A stretch of 64,000 nt of DNA, from the NCBI GenBank assembly GCA_036873135.1, contig JAPTYO010000002.1, forward strand, positions 40,725,452-40,789,451, written 5' to 3'. The notes below the pieces were generated by a model. That model searched no databases. It was given only the letters and a program-made list of their open reading frames with translations, and had not been told where the DNA came from. The position numbers were made by a program, and so were the translations under genes. Shown in pieces: positions 46,450 through 59,349 of the stretch (positions are counted from its first letter, which is position 1; each line of letters begins with the position of its first letter). This stretch comes from Clarkia xantiana subsp. parviflora (lineage: Eukaryota > Streptophyta > Magnoliopsida > Myrtales > Onagraceae).

Positions 46450-47250
46450 GCCGAAGCCACTAGGTGGTAGTAAAAAATATACGTAAATTTTTTTTTACAG
46501 CAGGAATATGTTGAAATTTTTTTACAGCAGGAATATTTGGCATAGAAAAATATATGTGAATTTTTTTTTTAAAAAAAATTACAGTAGGAATATGTTGATG
46601 CTGAAAACAAGTTTTTGCGGCTACAAATAGGTGTTGCTGAACGCCACTTTTTGGAGTGGCAAATGGTTGCTGAAACTCACTTGCTGTAGTGGTAAGAGTT
46701 GCTGCTGAAAGCCAGTTTTTGTAGCGGAAATATTGGATATTAAGATCTACTTTTTACAGAAAAAAAAACAACAACAATCGTAGTTGCTGCAGCAGTAGAC
46801 AAACGTTGGCGAAAGGTGCTGTTTGCAATGACTGACAGTCATTACTGATAGTTTCTTTTTCCATCAGCCAAGTGTAGTTAGGTTTTCCAGCGGCTATAAT
46901 TTGTTGGTGAAAGTGTCCTTTGTAACGGTATATGAGCCACAATGGTAAAGAAGATTTAGCAATGGTAAATTAATTTTAGTAGCGGCTGAAAGAACTTGCC
47001 GAAAGTAACTTTTAGTATGACCACATAGCTGTTGGTGAATGTGACTTTTAGTAGCGGCATTTTAAGCCGCCATAGTAGAAAGACTTTACTTACGACTGGC
47101 GGCACTACTAAAGCTTATATTTGCTGCAGTATGCTCTTCGTTACAAAATGTATATCGAAATTTTATAGTTGATGGAAAGAGTTTCCTTTTGCAACAACTA
47201 ATAGCAGCGACGTTTTTTAGCTTCTATTAAAACTCTATTTTCTTGTAGTG
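46450..47250. mobile_element. CACTA-type transposon end
   Basis: The sequence ends TTTTCTTGTAGTG (about 47238-47250), the inverse of the CACTACAAGAAAA terminus of En/Spm-like elements. The preceding 600 bases hold degenerate subterminal motifs (TTTTAGTAGCGGC, GCTGAAAG, GGTGAATGTGACTTTT). The left end is unclear: CACTAGGTGGTAG at about 46458 could be a decayed terminus, but no 3-bp duplication was found. No transposase is seen. Confidence 0.55.
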
Positions 47251-47279
47251 GCCGACCCATGCTCTATTGCAGACTATCC

Positions 47280-48383
47280 TGTCAGACCTAAATCTAAACT
47301 AGGGTGATTCAATATTTTGAAAAACACATGAATTTTCAAAGAGTCGCCACTAGCTAATTACGGCTAACTAGAAACCTAAATACCTAGGTAAATATCAATT
47401 AAATACCTACGCATATTAATCGGTCTGCGATCCAAATTTGAGTTTGGGGGTTCTGTTACAAATTAAAAAAAATATTTTTTCTAATCCCGCCCTTTCGGTA
47501 CTTAATTAACCTATTCGCCAATTTAGAATTTAAACATGCATCACGAGTAATTAATCTAATGATATCAAAAATTAAACTAATTTTCATACACGAATTATTA
47601 TTAATGACAAATTTAAGCCTAAAAAACCCTATTATGCATCTAAATCCCTAATTGAGATAAAATCTAAATAAAACTAAACATGCTCAAAATCATGGCACAA
47701 TTTAATAATTACATATCATACATATATATTCACAAAAACATGTTATCTAATTAATCTACACATAAACTAGCTAATTAGCATGGTATAATAATAAAAATAA
47801 TAATGATAATAATAATAACAGAAAATAATATAATAATAATATTAATAAAAAAAAAAACAGACAGAGGGAAAAGAAAACTCACCTTCGTCTTCTCCAAGCG
47901 GACAGCGAGCTACGGGTCAGACTGGACCACGATGCAGGACGACGGCGACGAGCGGACTACGACTTCGGACGATGGCGAAGAGCGGACGACGACGAGGAAC
48001 ACGACTCCGGCGAGCTAGGCTTTAGGCGGGTGAGCGGGATCTAGGGACAACACCGAACAAGGCGAGCTATATCCGGTAGAGGCGAACGACAACGAACGAC
48101 GGTAGCAGGGCCGGCAGTAGCAGGGCTTCACAGGAGCTCCACGTGCGGACGACACAGCTGACCAGCGACGAGTTTTTTTGAACTCCTGGCGGGCAACAGG
48201 ACTCCAGGCGCAAGAGAGGGGTTCCAGGGGCTTCTTGGCACAAAAATCGAAAAAAAATAATAGTATTTTATTGTTGTGTTGGTTTTCTGTGTGTAATTTA
48301 CATGTACTAGGGACCCTTTTATAGCTAGATTAGCCCCAATATTAGGAAGATATATTTACCTAAATATACACATTAATTATCCA

Positions 48384-48423
<40 letters not shown>

Positions 48424-48486
48424 GAATATTTCCATAAATATATATTATATATTTTATGAATATTACATGATATTTAATGCATATAT
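47280..48486 (-). mobile_element. LTR of Ogre-like element D, 3' portion
   Basis: Inverse copy of LTR 1/LTR 2. It has the GGTCTGACA end at 47280, then GAGTCGCCACTAG, CCCTTTCGGTAC, a GC-rich leader (47885-48240) and a minus-strand TATA-type site (GCTATAAAAGGG, about 48314-48325). It is interrupted at 48486 by copia element C. The remaining 145 bases of the LTR start lie at 62144-62288. Confidence 0.85.
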
Positions 48487-48613
48487 TGTTAGATTACGGG
48501 GAGTAATCACTACGGAAACTAAAACCATGGTACATGCAAGTAATCGGAATTACGCAGCGAAATATTCGCACATACCTCTACAGTAATCCGTAGTCCCAAG
48601 ATCTTTGCAGGAT
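48487..48613 (-). mobile_element. 3' LTR fragment of element C
   Basis: 127 bases match 61548 onward with few changes (TGTTAGATTACGGGGAGTAA..GATCTTTGCAGGA). It is cut at 48613, where an Ogre-like LTR end begins with TGTCAGACC. Confidence 0.85.
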
Positions 48614-48950
48614 GGTGTCAGACCTAAAATCCGACCTAAGGCGAATTACGTTTTTGAAAACGTGGATTTTGAAAGAGTCGCCACTAGTAATGCTCAAATC
48701 AGGCCGTGGAAACCGCTTGCCCATAAAATATTATTCATGCGGGTACCGGACTATAGGGGCTTTAGAAGCAAGAATAGTACGGACGGCTCTAGAAGGAGAA
48801 GGCTTACTTATTTTCGAAGTTGGAACCGGGCAAAAGTCCTTAGCACGACGGAGAATCCAAAAACACACCTGGCAATAAGAAAGGAAAAACAACAATCTAT
48901 CAGGAAAAAGCATCGGTCCTTCGTAGAAAAACAACGGTCCATCATGACAC
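48614..48950 (-). mobile_element. Second Ogre-like LTR end fragment
   Basis: TGTCAGACCTAAAATCCGAC to GAGTCGCCACTAG (48614-48686) is the inverse of the LTR end at 2650-2729. The DNA beyond 48690 does not align with LTR 1 or D, so it is either another subfamily or unrelated. The frames at 48605-49090 are shadows. Confidence 0.6.
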
Positions 48951-50327
48951 CATGTAAGTTCATCAAGACCAACCTACCCAAGGGTACGTCCCAAAGTGCA
49001 CAAAGATCAAATGCCTACTACGGGGGCAAAAGACACATGCATGGACGATACTACTTGACAAAGGAAGGTACGACGATGGACAAAGCATGAAAAGCACCTC
49101 TAGAAGGGACCAAACACCATCACCCCGACATTGCTTAAGGAAATGAAAGGAAGGAGCTACACCCCCAACATAAGAGCATATATCATCTACTCAAGTAAAG
49201 ACGGGACCTAGGCATGGTACCAAGGCACCCAAACACCAAACACCTACCAAGTTCCTAAGGGGACAACATCTATACAATACTCACCTCAAACTTCCCAAGC
49301 TCAACAACAAAGACAGTCTTCTACTTCAAATCAAGAGCAAAAAACAAAGCAACTCAAGTATCTATGGAAAGGCATTAGCTTTTATATATAGCAATCAATG
49401 GAGGACAAATATACAAGGGGGGGGGGGGGGGAAATGTCAAATCTGAAAAAACCAAGCTGAAAATCAACCAAACCGAGTCGACTCACCCGGTCAAAGAGAA
49501 CCCAACCTGAGAAGAACACCACCCGGAAACCGGAGGTTCGTTGCCGGGCTACCAGAGGCCACCGCCCGTCGCCGTCTGGAGGTCACAGCCGCGCCCGTCG
49601 CCCCGACCCAGCTGCAGACCCGCCGCCCGTCGCCTCGACTAGCAGCTTCCGCGGAACCCGCCCCCGTCCGTCGCCCGTCGCCGGAAAACCACCACCCCCT
49701 AGTGTCCAACCCACAAATTAAGATGCAAAACCCACCTTAAATTAAACCTAGCTAAGCTCCATGTGAAATGTGGTGACTTAATTGGAAGTTTGGCAGGAGA
49801 GATTGAAAATGGAGGAGAAGGTGAAAACCTAGGTTGAAGAAAATGAAGATGCTCTTGAAAATGAAGGAGAAAGAAGAGTGCTTTTGAAAAATGAAGTAAA
49901 ATCCAAATATATGCTTTTTAAAGTGTATATTATGGATTTTCTCTAAAAACTCCACCAAAGGAGACACGGACAAAGGGACACAGTCCGAAGGATAAGTAAA
50001 ACGAGACCAAGGCTCGTAATTCTTACCCTTATAAGAACATTATTACGTGAACTTGCTTAAGTTAAATTACAAGCATTTTTTCGTCTATATATTCTAATCC
50101 TTTGAAATAGGGGGCATAGAAATAGAAGCACATCTCGAGCACTCAATAAAAGCCGGGATCACCAAAAACCTTCTCAAAGAAAAGGAAGGACGAAATCATG
50201 ACGCATCTCGAGAACTCGACAGAGGTCGGGACCGTCACTAAGGTACGTCACCCTACCCGCTTGGATGATATTCCGCTAAAAATAGAGTCAAGAAAAGGCA
50301 AAGCTATTCCTTGACTCGGGGGGAAAA
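48951..50327 (+). mobile_element. Tat-type 3' region related to element A (+ strand)
   Basis: Inverse match to 20047-21400 (GTGCACAAAGATCAAATGCC, ACACATGCATGGACGATACT, GTTCTTATAAGGG and AATAGAGTCAAGAAAAGG). A GC-rich insert with rich GTCG motifs lies at about 49480-49740, and a poly-G run near 49418-49432. It ends in the purine tract GACTCGGGGGGAAAA (50313-50327). Confidence 0.7.
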
Positions 50328-50760
50328 TGGTGGATATACGCTCAAGCCTTCACCAATCGAGCCTAAGAGGTGGGCCCGAAAAGTATCCCGAGTGGAAAAC
50401 CCACACGGGAAGACCCTGGATGGAAAAACCATCCGGGACCCGAGCAAGGCCCTAGGGGTACCCTTCGGATACCCCCATCCGTCCGGACAAGCCCCTCTCG
50501 TCCGGGGCTTACCATTGAAGGGCCACATTTGAAGGTATTCACTCTCTCTCTAAGCTCACCCAATCTCTAGAAGCTCTCACTAATTTAAGCTTCGGAGTGG
50601 GCTTACCGGGAACCCCCCGGTGCCCCTTTTGCAGGGAAGCAAGGAGAAGATCGAGAAGGAGAAGCCCACCAAGGAAAGAGATCAGGAAGGAGAAGTCCAT
50701 CTATGAAGAAGAAGCCCATCAACGGAAGAGAAGCCCACGACGAACATACGTGAGAAAACA
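50328..50760 (+). mobile_element. Tat-type LTR lacking its TATA region
   Basis: 433 bp, TGGTGGATATACGC to GTGAGAAAACA. It aligns to both ends of the 716-bp LTR of A, but the part with CTATTTATAG is missing (jump near 50520-50535, CATTTGAAGGTATTC). It would not be expected to start its own transcript. Confidence 0.7.
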
Positions 50761-51189
50761 AAGACGATCCGCAAAACGAAGATCATGCCGAGTTACTTCG
50801 ACACTAGATGATTGTTTTGCGTAATCGGGTTTATCCCCCTGATTCTTAGCTAGCCTTGCTTAGTAGAGGCCTCCCTCCACCGCAAGACGACAGTACCTGT
50901 GTGACGAGGTAAGGCCCACATTCGACATAGTTTTGGCAGAGGATTGCTTCCTACGACTTAGTTTATAGACCGAAAGTTTGATGTAATCAAAACATTATGA
51001 TGTCGATTGATCATAAACTCAGTTGCAATTCTTTCGCTTACAAAATGTAACTTTCAAATATCAAAATATGATCACAGATACACGCCACTTCTAAACCCTA
51101 CGCATTCCAAGCAGTCATACATGCTTTTCGAATATCTCCCTGCGTAGTGGTTTAGTTAATGGGTCCACAATCATGTTATTAGTGGAAAA
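50761..51189. other. Element C, 3' non-coding part
   Basis: Follows the Tat LTR; no motif is recognised until the RNase H frame. Confidence 0.45.
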
Positions 51190-51564
51190 TTATTCCATAG
51201 TGATTATATTGTCTTCTACCATAGATTTAGCATAAAAATACTTCACATCAATGTGTTTGGTCCTACTATGGTACTTCGGATTCTTTACTGCCGCAGTGGC
51301 TGCCTGACTGTCAGAGAACACCTTCACAGGTTTACTTCCGATGTCATCATCAAGCAGCGCAGTAAGAAGCCTTTTCAGCCAGACCGCTTCCTGTGCGTTC
51401 TTGGAGAGGGCTACGAATTCTGATTCCATCGTGGACATCGAGACACAGGTTTGCTTCTTGCTCGTCCATGAAATGACGGCATTAGCAAGGAGAAACACTC
51501 CTCCTGTGGTGGACTTACGATCATCCGGATCGCCACCATGGTCAGCGTCACTGTAACCGGTCAA
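51190..51564 (-). pseudogene. RNase H of copia element C
   Basis: GYSDADHGGDPDDRKSTTGG, SWTSKKQ, STMESEFVAL, VFSDSQAA and SRTKHIDVKYF are the standard copia RNase H pattern with its acidic residues. The frame is open for 124 codons but separated from the RT part by a frameshift and about 190 bases of decayed coding DNA. Confidence 0.88.
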
Positions 51565-51752
51565 TTCTAACTTCCCGCCCTCATAGCACAGAGTGTAGTC
51601 GGCAGTACCTTTCAGATAACGAATATTCGTTTTACATCCTTTAAATGTTGATAGCTAGGATTTGATTGGAAACGTGCTACTAGGACCATGATGTAACAAA
51701 TATCTGGATGGGTGCATTGCATGGCGTACATAAAACTACCGACCATGCTTAA

Positions 51753-52450
51753 TTACTCTGCACCCTTCATATGTTCACGCTCTGCCAAGTTCTTGGGGCA
51801 GTCACGTTTTGACAGTGCGCACCCAAACACCACCGGCGTATCCACGGGTTTGACATCCTGTAATCTGAATCTTTTCAACAGTTTGTTGATATAAGCTTCT
51901 TGAGACAGACATAATCTCCGGGTAGCCCGATCTCTAGAAATTTTAATGCCCAAGATGTACGTGGCCTCTCCCATGTCTTTCATCTCAAATACAGACGCCA
52001 ACCATGACTTTGACTTGTTCATAAAACTCACATTGTTTGCGGCAATGAGTATGTCCTCCACGTATAAGGTTAAGATGACATACTTAGACCCGTAGGTCTT
52101 ATAATACACGAACGGATCCTCGTGAAGATTCACGAATCCGTTTCCTACGATTTCCTCGTGGAATCTGCGGTAACATTTCCGAGACGATTGTTTAAGACCG
52201 TAGATGGACCTTTGGAGTTTACAAACTTTACGTTCGTTACCAGGAGTAATAAAACCCTCTGGTTGCTCCATGTAGATCTCCTCCTCCCGGTTTCCGTGGA
52301 AGAATGCGGTCTTAACATCCATTTGGTTGAGCTCGAGATCGAGTCTTGCGACCAGGACTGGCCCTAACCGTGGTTTTACGCACTGTCAGTGAGTTTGTTT
52401 TTGTCAAAGTCAACTCCGTGAAATGGGTATATCCTTTCGCATCAAGTCGG
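51753..52450 (-). pseudogene. Reverse transcriptase of copia element C
   Basis: MDVKTAFFHGNREEEIYMEQ, CKLQRSIYGLKQS, LTLYVEDILIA (YVED where YVDD is usual) and ILGIKISRDR are visible at 51753-52322. A frameshift just before 52322 is followed by degraded upstream RT to about 52450. The altered active site and shifts show it is inactive. Confidence 0.85.
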
Positions 52451-55400
52451 GTTTCGCACCTCCCGACCTTTTCCATTAGCGGTGAGCCTTCTTTCAGGAC
52501 TCACATTTTCCTTGTACCCCTGTGGTTAGTAGGTAAATCAACTATAGACTATGATGGCTTTCATTTAAGCGATCTCTTTCTTTTATTATTTTCCTCCATT
52601 TATCCACTTGAGGTATTTCCAATGCTTGCCAACAATTGTTAGATCGAGGTTTTCACCTTACTCGATGGGATAATTCTTGGAGAAGTTCAATGCCTTTAAC
52701 TTTCATCTAGGCTTGATTAATCCCATCTAGAGTCTGATCATTTCTCCCACTCGGAATAATGCTTCTTATCGTAGCATCACTTCTATTGGGAACATTTTTC
52801 CCACTCGGAACAATGCTTCTTATCGGAGCATCGTTTCCTTTGGGAACAAGAGCAGTGCTTGAACCTTGACCATCAACTTTCCTTTGACAACCTCTCGGTC
52901 TCGGGGTTTCACTTTCGAGATGAATTCCTTGATCACTAGGATATGGAACCAAGTCTGGTCGGATCACTCCCACTGGAAACAATGGGTAGTCGTGGCAGTT
53001 GTGGCTTTCCTGGTTCAGCAATATGACCATCAGGTTCAACTTGATTCGTCTCAACAACAACAATTATTTCGTGTGGTAGGTTTTATTCCTCCCACTGGAT
53101 TTATTATGAAAATGTTCCCATTCTCATTTACCATGTCATTCACTTGAGTTGCTGGTTCAAATATCTCTCCCACTCGAATTAAGTGGGACTTGATTGTCAG
53201 TGATATCCTGCTCTGTGATCATGACTACATAGATTTAAATTGTCCATGCATTTGGAATATTCGCCCTCTAGTGATGTAATAGCTCATGTTCGACTACGGC
53301 CCCATTTTCTGAAGCTTTAAACAAGTATTTTCTATGAGTAGATCACGTACTCTTGTCCTAAATAGGTGTTTAATGCACAATTTAATGTCGCATGATGACA
53401 TGATTTAACTCATCATCATCTTTTAGCTTTTATGGCGGCGTGTCTTACCGATTTTATTGGAACACAGTTTACATACATGTGAGTCATCTTTTTCATCCCT
53501 TAGGGAACACCTGATAGAGTAACTCAAACATTATGTTTTTGAACTGTGCTTCTTGAAGTGTGTTTTAATTTGATTGAATGCCTAGTCTGACTTATCGTTC
53601 AACGCATTTGGAAGGAAAATCATTTAACCGACTTAATCCTTATTCGTTACAAAACTTATCTCAGGGATTTTATCCCATCTCCGAACTGAGCATCTTGGGT
53701 TTTCACCCTATGCGTCAGCTCATACTTTTACAAGGTCGTGGTAGCTTGGAAGCCTACTTCGTAACGATGAAAATGGTATCAATAAGCTGTTTTCGAAGGA
53801 ATGAAAATGAAAATTCAGCACATCATCATTTAGACACCTCATCATTAAATTCGTATTTTGAAACAACGTGTTCCGTCTATCGAGGTCCACTTGCGCGTAG
53901 CGCTATTCACCGAAGTTTTAACCCTTGGTTAAATCGTTTCATCTCTGAATTTAATTTAATTTAATCCAATAGGTTTCGCACATGATCATCATTACTAACT
54001 ATTTCATTTCAATGGAGTACTAATAATAAAATAAGATCCATAACCGGTTTGTTCTTAGAAATACGCAATCAATGGATTTTAATGGCATTTTGATTTTACT
54101 CAAAGAATTAGATGTAGGATAAAATGTATGGAGTTGTTTGATTCAGCTATTTACAATAGCCTTATTGCTTCGGTTTGCTTACATTTCGGATCCATCTCGT
54201 TTCTAGCCGAGTCGATTAATCTTGATAAGCAGAACTCATTTCGAATCGAATGGTAACTACTTTATTCAATAAATCCGAAACAATAATAACCAAAATTCAA
54301 ACAAAATGAACAATAGGAAAAACCAACATAAACAATACTGGGGTCTCAGATCTCAAACTTGAAGCAGTCACAAAGAAGAATGATGGACAGATCGTCTTAA
54401 CTGAGTTGTACCGTAAAGGTACTGATCATTGTTTAGACCTTTTGTTGCCATGGGTTGCCAAGCATTTTAGCATACCAATGAATCTGTCATCGAATGCCTC
54501 GATTTCTTTTGAAAAGTTTCCTTCTTTCTCATCTGCTTCGAATAGGTCTATTGTCGTCTTAATCGATTTGATTAGACGCGTGAGCCTTTTTCGTCAACAA
54601 ACCATAAAAGAGGAAACATCCTCATTACTTCCCGAGCCCATGTCCATACGTCTAACTCGTCGGCGGGATCATGAAAGGCTATTACACCGTCATCACTGCA
54701 TAGAATACTGTAGTATTCTGCCATTAACGTCCGTGCTACAACGGCCTTACCCTTACCAAAGTGAAGGTACATGGCACACCAAAGATGCAATGCGCTGAGT
54801 TGTATAAACTCTCCTTCTACTTCAGTTGACAGTTGCGAGAGAATTAATTCTCGTGCATTTCGATCCTTCCTTACCTTTTCTTGCTGTTGCTTTCATGCAG
54901 GTTTCCATATTCATCCATGCTTATTCTTTTTGTTGTCGGATTGACTTGATCGTCAAGATCCGCAGCGATCAGGAGATCCATAACATTGTCTCTCCATGCA
55001 TATAATACATGCCGTCCAGGTTGCGAGGTTCGTAGAACTGTATCGGTTTAGCCATGAAAACTAACACATTGATAATCACGCATAATCAGGGAGACAATAA
55101 CATTTTTGAGAAAGAATTACATACATCAAATATCTATTAAGATAAAATCCGACAAATAATGATTCATCAGTCATCGAAACCAACCGACCACCAGTAAACC
55201 AATGGAAGATGGCTGTGAAAGAGTTCACATTATCGTCGTCTTTTGTCCAATTGATCAGTCTTTTAAAACGGTTTTAATCACAAATTACCGGAACGGGAAT
55301 TTTTAAAACAAGCATACCTGATCTTAGCTTTCCCAAGGCCCTTTTATTTTGGAAAAATATTCCGATGAATTCACTCATGCATATATAATTCTACTATCCA

Positions 55401-56144
55401 CGTAAATTATCATACGCCAGTAACATTCATCTAATAAATCACACTCATGCTTACGCGTCATGCGTCTAAAGTTCCGAGGAACTCATGCTTGCATACATAA
55501 TTCTACTTCCAAGTAAATTATCAAATGCAGCTACATCCTCAACATTCTAGCATACGTGTCAAACATGTAACATTCAATCCATCATACATATTTGACGACT
55601 GGTTTTCGATTTTAAAATAATTTTAAATATTTGGGATTGATTTGCAATTCATGCTTATATTCAATCATGCAACATTCTAGACATGAATCCTAGGCATTTC
55701 CAACCAACATAGCATGTCTATCCTAGTGCGCATTCCATATATTTCACCAGGGCTCAGCCCACAATATGCAATATCCAGCTAGCTTGACTCAGTCAAGACA
55801 ACATTTCTAATCATTCATAAATATATATTGAATAAAAAACAATTGCAATTCAGCCCACTAATTATACCAGTCCCAAAAATATGTATCTCCGAGATCAATT
55901 CCCATAATCGAAACAAGGCATAAAGGTTATATGCCCTTGAGCACTGTGTAGGCCTATTAACGTTCAAAACATTTGGATTTTAAAACTTGACCTCCCTATT
56001 TTAATTGACTTGAATTCGGTTTTGAAAATAATGTTCGGTTCAGTCAATTTCAGTCCGGTTTAGTCCGGCTCTGTTCGGTCCAGGAAATCTAGTTTGGGTC
56101 CAGTCCGGAAAATCCGATTCGGTCCGAACCGGTCCAATAAGTGG
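52451..56144. other. Element C, decayed upstream coding and leader DNA
   Basis: The integrase/gag part is expected here on the minus strand. Only a linker-like frame with two NRSD/PSGRN-type repeats (52707-53063) and short frames (for example 54572-54790) are seen, none certain. Positions 55300-56140 are AT-rich with ACATGCAT-type motifs and end in CCGGTTCGGTC-rich DNA that resumes at 60541. Confidence 0.5.
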
Positions 56145-58531
56145 CAAAGTGTGTGCGTGGTCGAGCCGGGTGAGACACTGCAGCATCCAACCCCGGAACA
56201 GCGTGTACTCAAGGAATTCAGCTTCATCCTCAGATAGTGAGATGCTCCACCGTTTTCACTACCTCATAGCCAGCCTTAGGGAGGCTTTCCCGTGTCAGAA
56301 AAGGAAGGAGAGAACTCCACGTTTTATTCATTGGACATGCCCGGCTGAGGGATGGCTGAGACGAGGTCAGGCGTGGAAGGAATTGAATGGTAAGCACGAA
56401 ATGATCCCTTCTCGCCGAAGGAGATCCGAGTGAGTTGCGGAGGAAATACAACTGTTGCAAGCATCGAGAAAGCACCGCCAAAAGGTGCTCATAGAGCCGG
56501 TCCCCGGTAGGCTAAGATCCTCTCAGAGCGGAAATGTAGAAAACCAAGTCTTTCTTGCTTCCAGTGTGTCAAGTGCCCGGCATCACTGAATGGATCTGGT
56601 GCCCAAACCCTAGCTAGTCCTCAACGCTTTATTGCAGCAGGTGCCCCAGCTTCTTTGGCTAAAGCACATCTCCTGTCTGAACCCTTGACCGATTCGAAAG
56701 ACAAATGCACCCACATTGAAGAAAGAAATAATCGACTCTCTTACGCCATCATAGGCTGTTCTCCCGTAGCGTCTCTGCCGGCGACTTTCTAAGGTTCAGG
56801 TTTGTCTACCTATCTTAGGTAACCATCTTCTTCTACTACAACTAGGGGTGTGTGCCATAGAGTGTGGTACAGGTGTCACCAGTCCCACAAAGGGACAGAT
56901 TCGTTTTTGATCTCGTAAACTTGGAACTCCAACGCTACTAAAACAAGAACTCTTTCACTCGGGCAACTTTTCGTTCCTTCACCAGTCGAGCTACCTTCGT
57001 TCCTGGAGGAGCTTGTTTACATTGATGATATCACTCGCGCCAGTGAATGGGCACTCAATGCCCAATTCTCGAGTAAAGGCTGAGGAGAGTCCTTAGCCAA
57101 AACAGGAGATAGCGCCGGCTCCTTAGAGCTCTAGTGCCAGCTCGTTTGCGGTCACATCAAACACATGACTACCCAAATGCGCGTTAAAAGCGTGCTCTGG
57201 TACCCTCTTTGAGGATGTTCGCTGGTAATAGATGTTTATGCTTTCAAAGGTACCATAGTTACAATATTTTATGCTGGAATGTAGCTCTCTACTTTGCCTA
57301 TACTTCTAACTTATGAGTTAGCCCTGTCTGAGTCAGCCTATTTTGAGTCTGCTCGTTACGCTGATGACTATTCCCCAGAGTCTTGTATTTCTACCTTGTC
57401 TGGATTGGCTCGTACTCGATCTTAATTCACATATAGAAATAGGGGAAAGATGGTCCCAGTTGAACAGCAGATACCATATTAGATATCATATGAGCAGGCT
57501 CGGGCAAAACCCCTGTATAGCCTCTCGAAAGAGAGAAAAGACTTGAGTGCATTCTCATTAGTTTTGAGAATCATTCACTGTCGAGGTGAACTGTGGTCCC
57601 CTGGTATTCTCTGGCCATCTTTGAAACTCCACTTTAGAATTCGTTTTCAAAAGTCAGTGGAACTATGTTAGATGTCTTCAAGCCTCAAAGGAGGGGGAGC
57701 AGGCAAGCTCTCTTATGCTGGCTCAAACAGGAGAACAGGGGGTTTAGTCGGGTTTCGCGCTACAGAGAAATCTGACTCGCAATAGTCAACAATCGATGGA
57801 AGCCAATGCTAAAGTTAAGCAAAAAATACTCGACTAAAGCAGAACAGTACTCATAAACATCGAAACCATCACTACGCACTTAGTGGGGCCCGCCTTAGGC
57901 GCATTGGCGATCCGGCCGACTCCCGCAAATCACCTTGCAGTAAGGGAACGGCTAGAGATTCTGGGCAAAACCCAGGATCGGGTCAAAGAACTCTTTGAGC
58001 AAACGCTAGCAGAAGACCAGAAACTCTGGGAAGAACAGCGTTTGCTCAATCAGAGAGAACGTGGGGGCCTCTTTGCCTTCTCTTAAGGTCTTTGCCTATC
58101 AGGCTAGAGAAAGGGTTCTTTCTCTTCCCTAGGCATGTTCCATTAAAGCCTTTTAGGGAAGGTAACCCATGTCAGGACGAGACATCACCATTCCCCAGGA
58201 AGAAAAAGAATCTGGGCTGAGTGCAACCAGTCAGGATCAGGTCATTCTTTCACTCGATGGAGTCTATTATATGCTCGCTTGCTGTGAACCTAAGCTTCGC
58301 ATGCTATGCTATCACTGGCGAGACCTGTGCATTTCCCATCATTAGCCGCTTCCCGCCTGTCCTGTCCTATCCTTCTCAGGTGTCGTTTACACTTTTGTTT
58401 TTCAGATTGGCTTATTGTTCAGTTTACTGCCCCTTAGCTTTTCTAGTGCATAGGCTACACAAGGTACATCTCAAGAATTTGGATGTAGACCCATATTCGG
58501 CCGGCTAGGTCAGGTAGTAGAGGGAGGGGGC

Positions 58532-58640
58532 ATGCGCCGCATCTTTGCTATCGGTAATTATATCAACCAGAGGCTGCTTCATCCAGTCCATGACTGGTTG
58601 AATCAGGTCTTGCAAATGATACCAATGGATGGTACCTTTG
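58532..58640 (+). pseudogene. Mitovirus RNA-polymerase-like fragment
   Basis: A frame of 69 codons begins with RRIFAIGNYINQRLL, then PVHDWL and IPMDGTF. This resembles the conserved region just ahead of the catalytic palm of mitovirus RNA polymerases, of which ancient copies are known in plant mitochondrial and nuclear DNA. After about codon 37 the similarity fades. No catalytic GDD region is present, so it is a short dead relic. The match is from memory of the family pattern, not a search. Confidence 0.6.
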
Positions 58641-59349
58641 CACTGACCAAGCCGCGTCCGGATCTGATCTATCTACTCGACAATTCATCTGGTGACTTCA
58701 CGGTCTCCAAAGAAGCCCCAAGAAGCATCAAACATTTCTGATGAGATCCATGGAGCCATTTTTAGATAGCAAGCACTAGCTCCCGGTGCGACTTCATAAA
58801 AAGCAATCAAAGATAAGATCGAAGAGAATGAAACGCACGTAGTGGTCATTATAGCGCTTCCTTCTGATCCTGTGCCTTAAAAAAGGTTATATAGGCTTTG
58901 AAAGCCTCTTAACCCAACTCTAAAGGGAAGAATGATCGCAACTCGCTTATTTCGTGCGACTCCTCGCGCCGTAACATTTTCTAGTTGATAAAAGGATGGA
59001 TGTCCTAGTTCTTAAGTTGTTAAGGAGGAGACCAGTTGTTGTAGTTATGGCAGACTACGAGGTTTTTCCAAGCTCTTCTTCTTCAGTAAAGCCGACCTCT
59101 TTGGCTCGGCTTTCGAGTAGTAGGGTGGTGCCATATCAATGATTGTCTTGGCCTTGCAGTTCTTCTTGTTGGTTTGCACTAGTCAGAGGGGGTCGTTGTT
59201 CGGGTTTTCCTGATTTGAACCTAGTTGGGGAAGATGCTTCCTTCCAACTAGCACGATTTGTATAATCCTCTCATTTATTTAGTTGAATAGGGGAATTGAA
59301 ACTTGTTCAACAACCAAGGAACCCTCTTGTTAACAGAGAAAAGTTTTTT

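Noticed and set aside
46440..46470. Left end of the CACTA element at CACTAGGTGG
   Set aside because: Only CACTA matches, the flank AGC does not match the 3-base sequence GCC on the right, and the next bases differ from the right terminus. The element's start is left undefined.
49491..49709. Gly/Arg-rich minus-strand frame
   Set aside because: Produced by GC-rich DNA (GTCGCC repeats) in a retroelement region; no family pattern.
57883..58086. 67-codon frame rich in Glu and Gln in the organelle-type DNA
   Set aside because: Not matched to any known mitochondrial or plastid gene; short and without context, so left as part of the mosaic.
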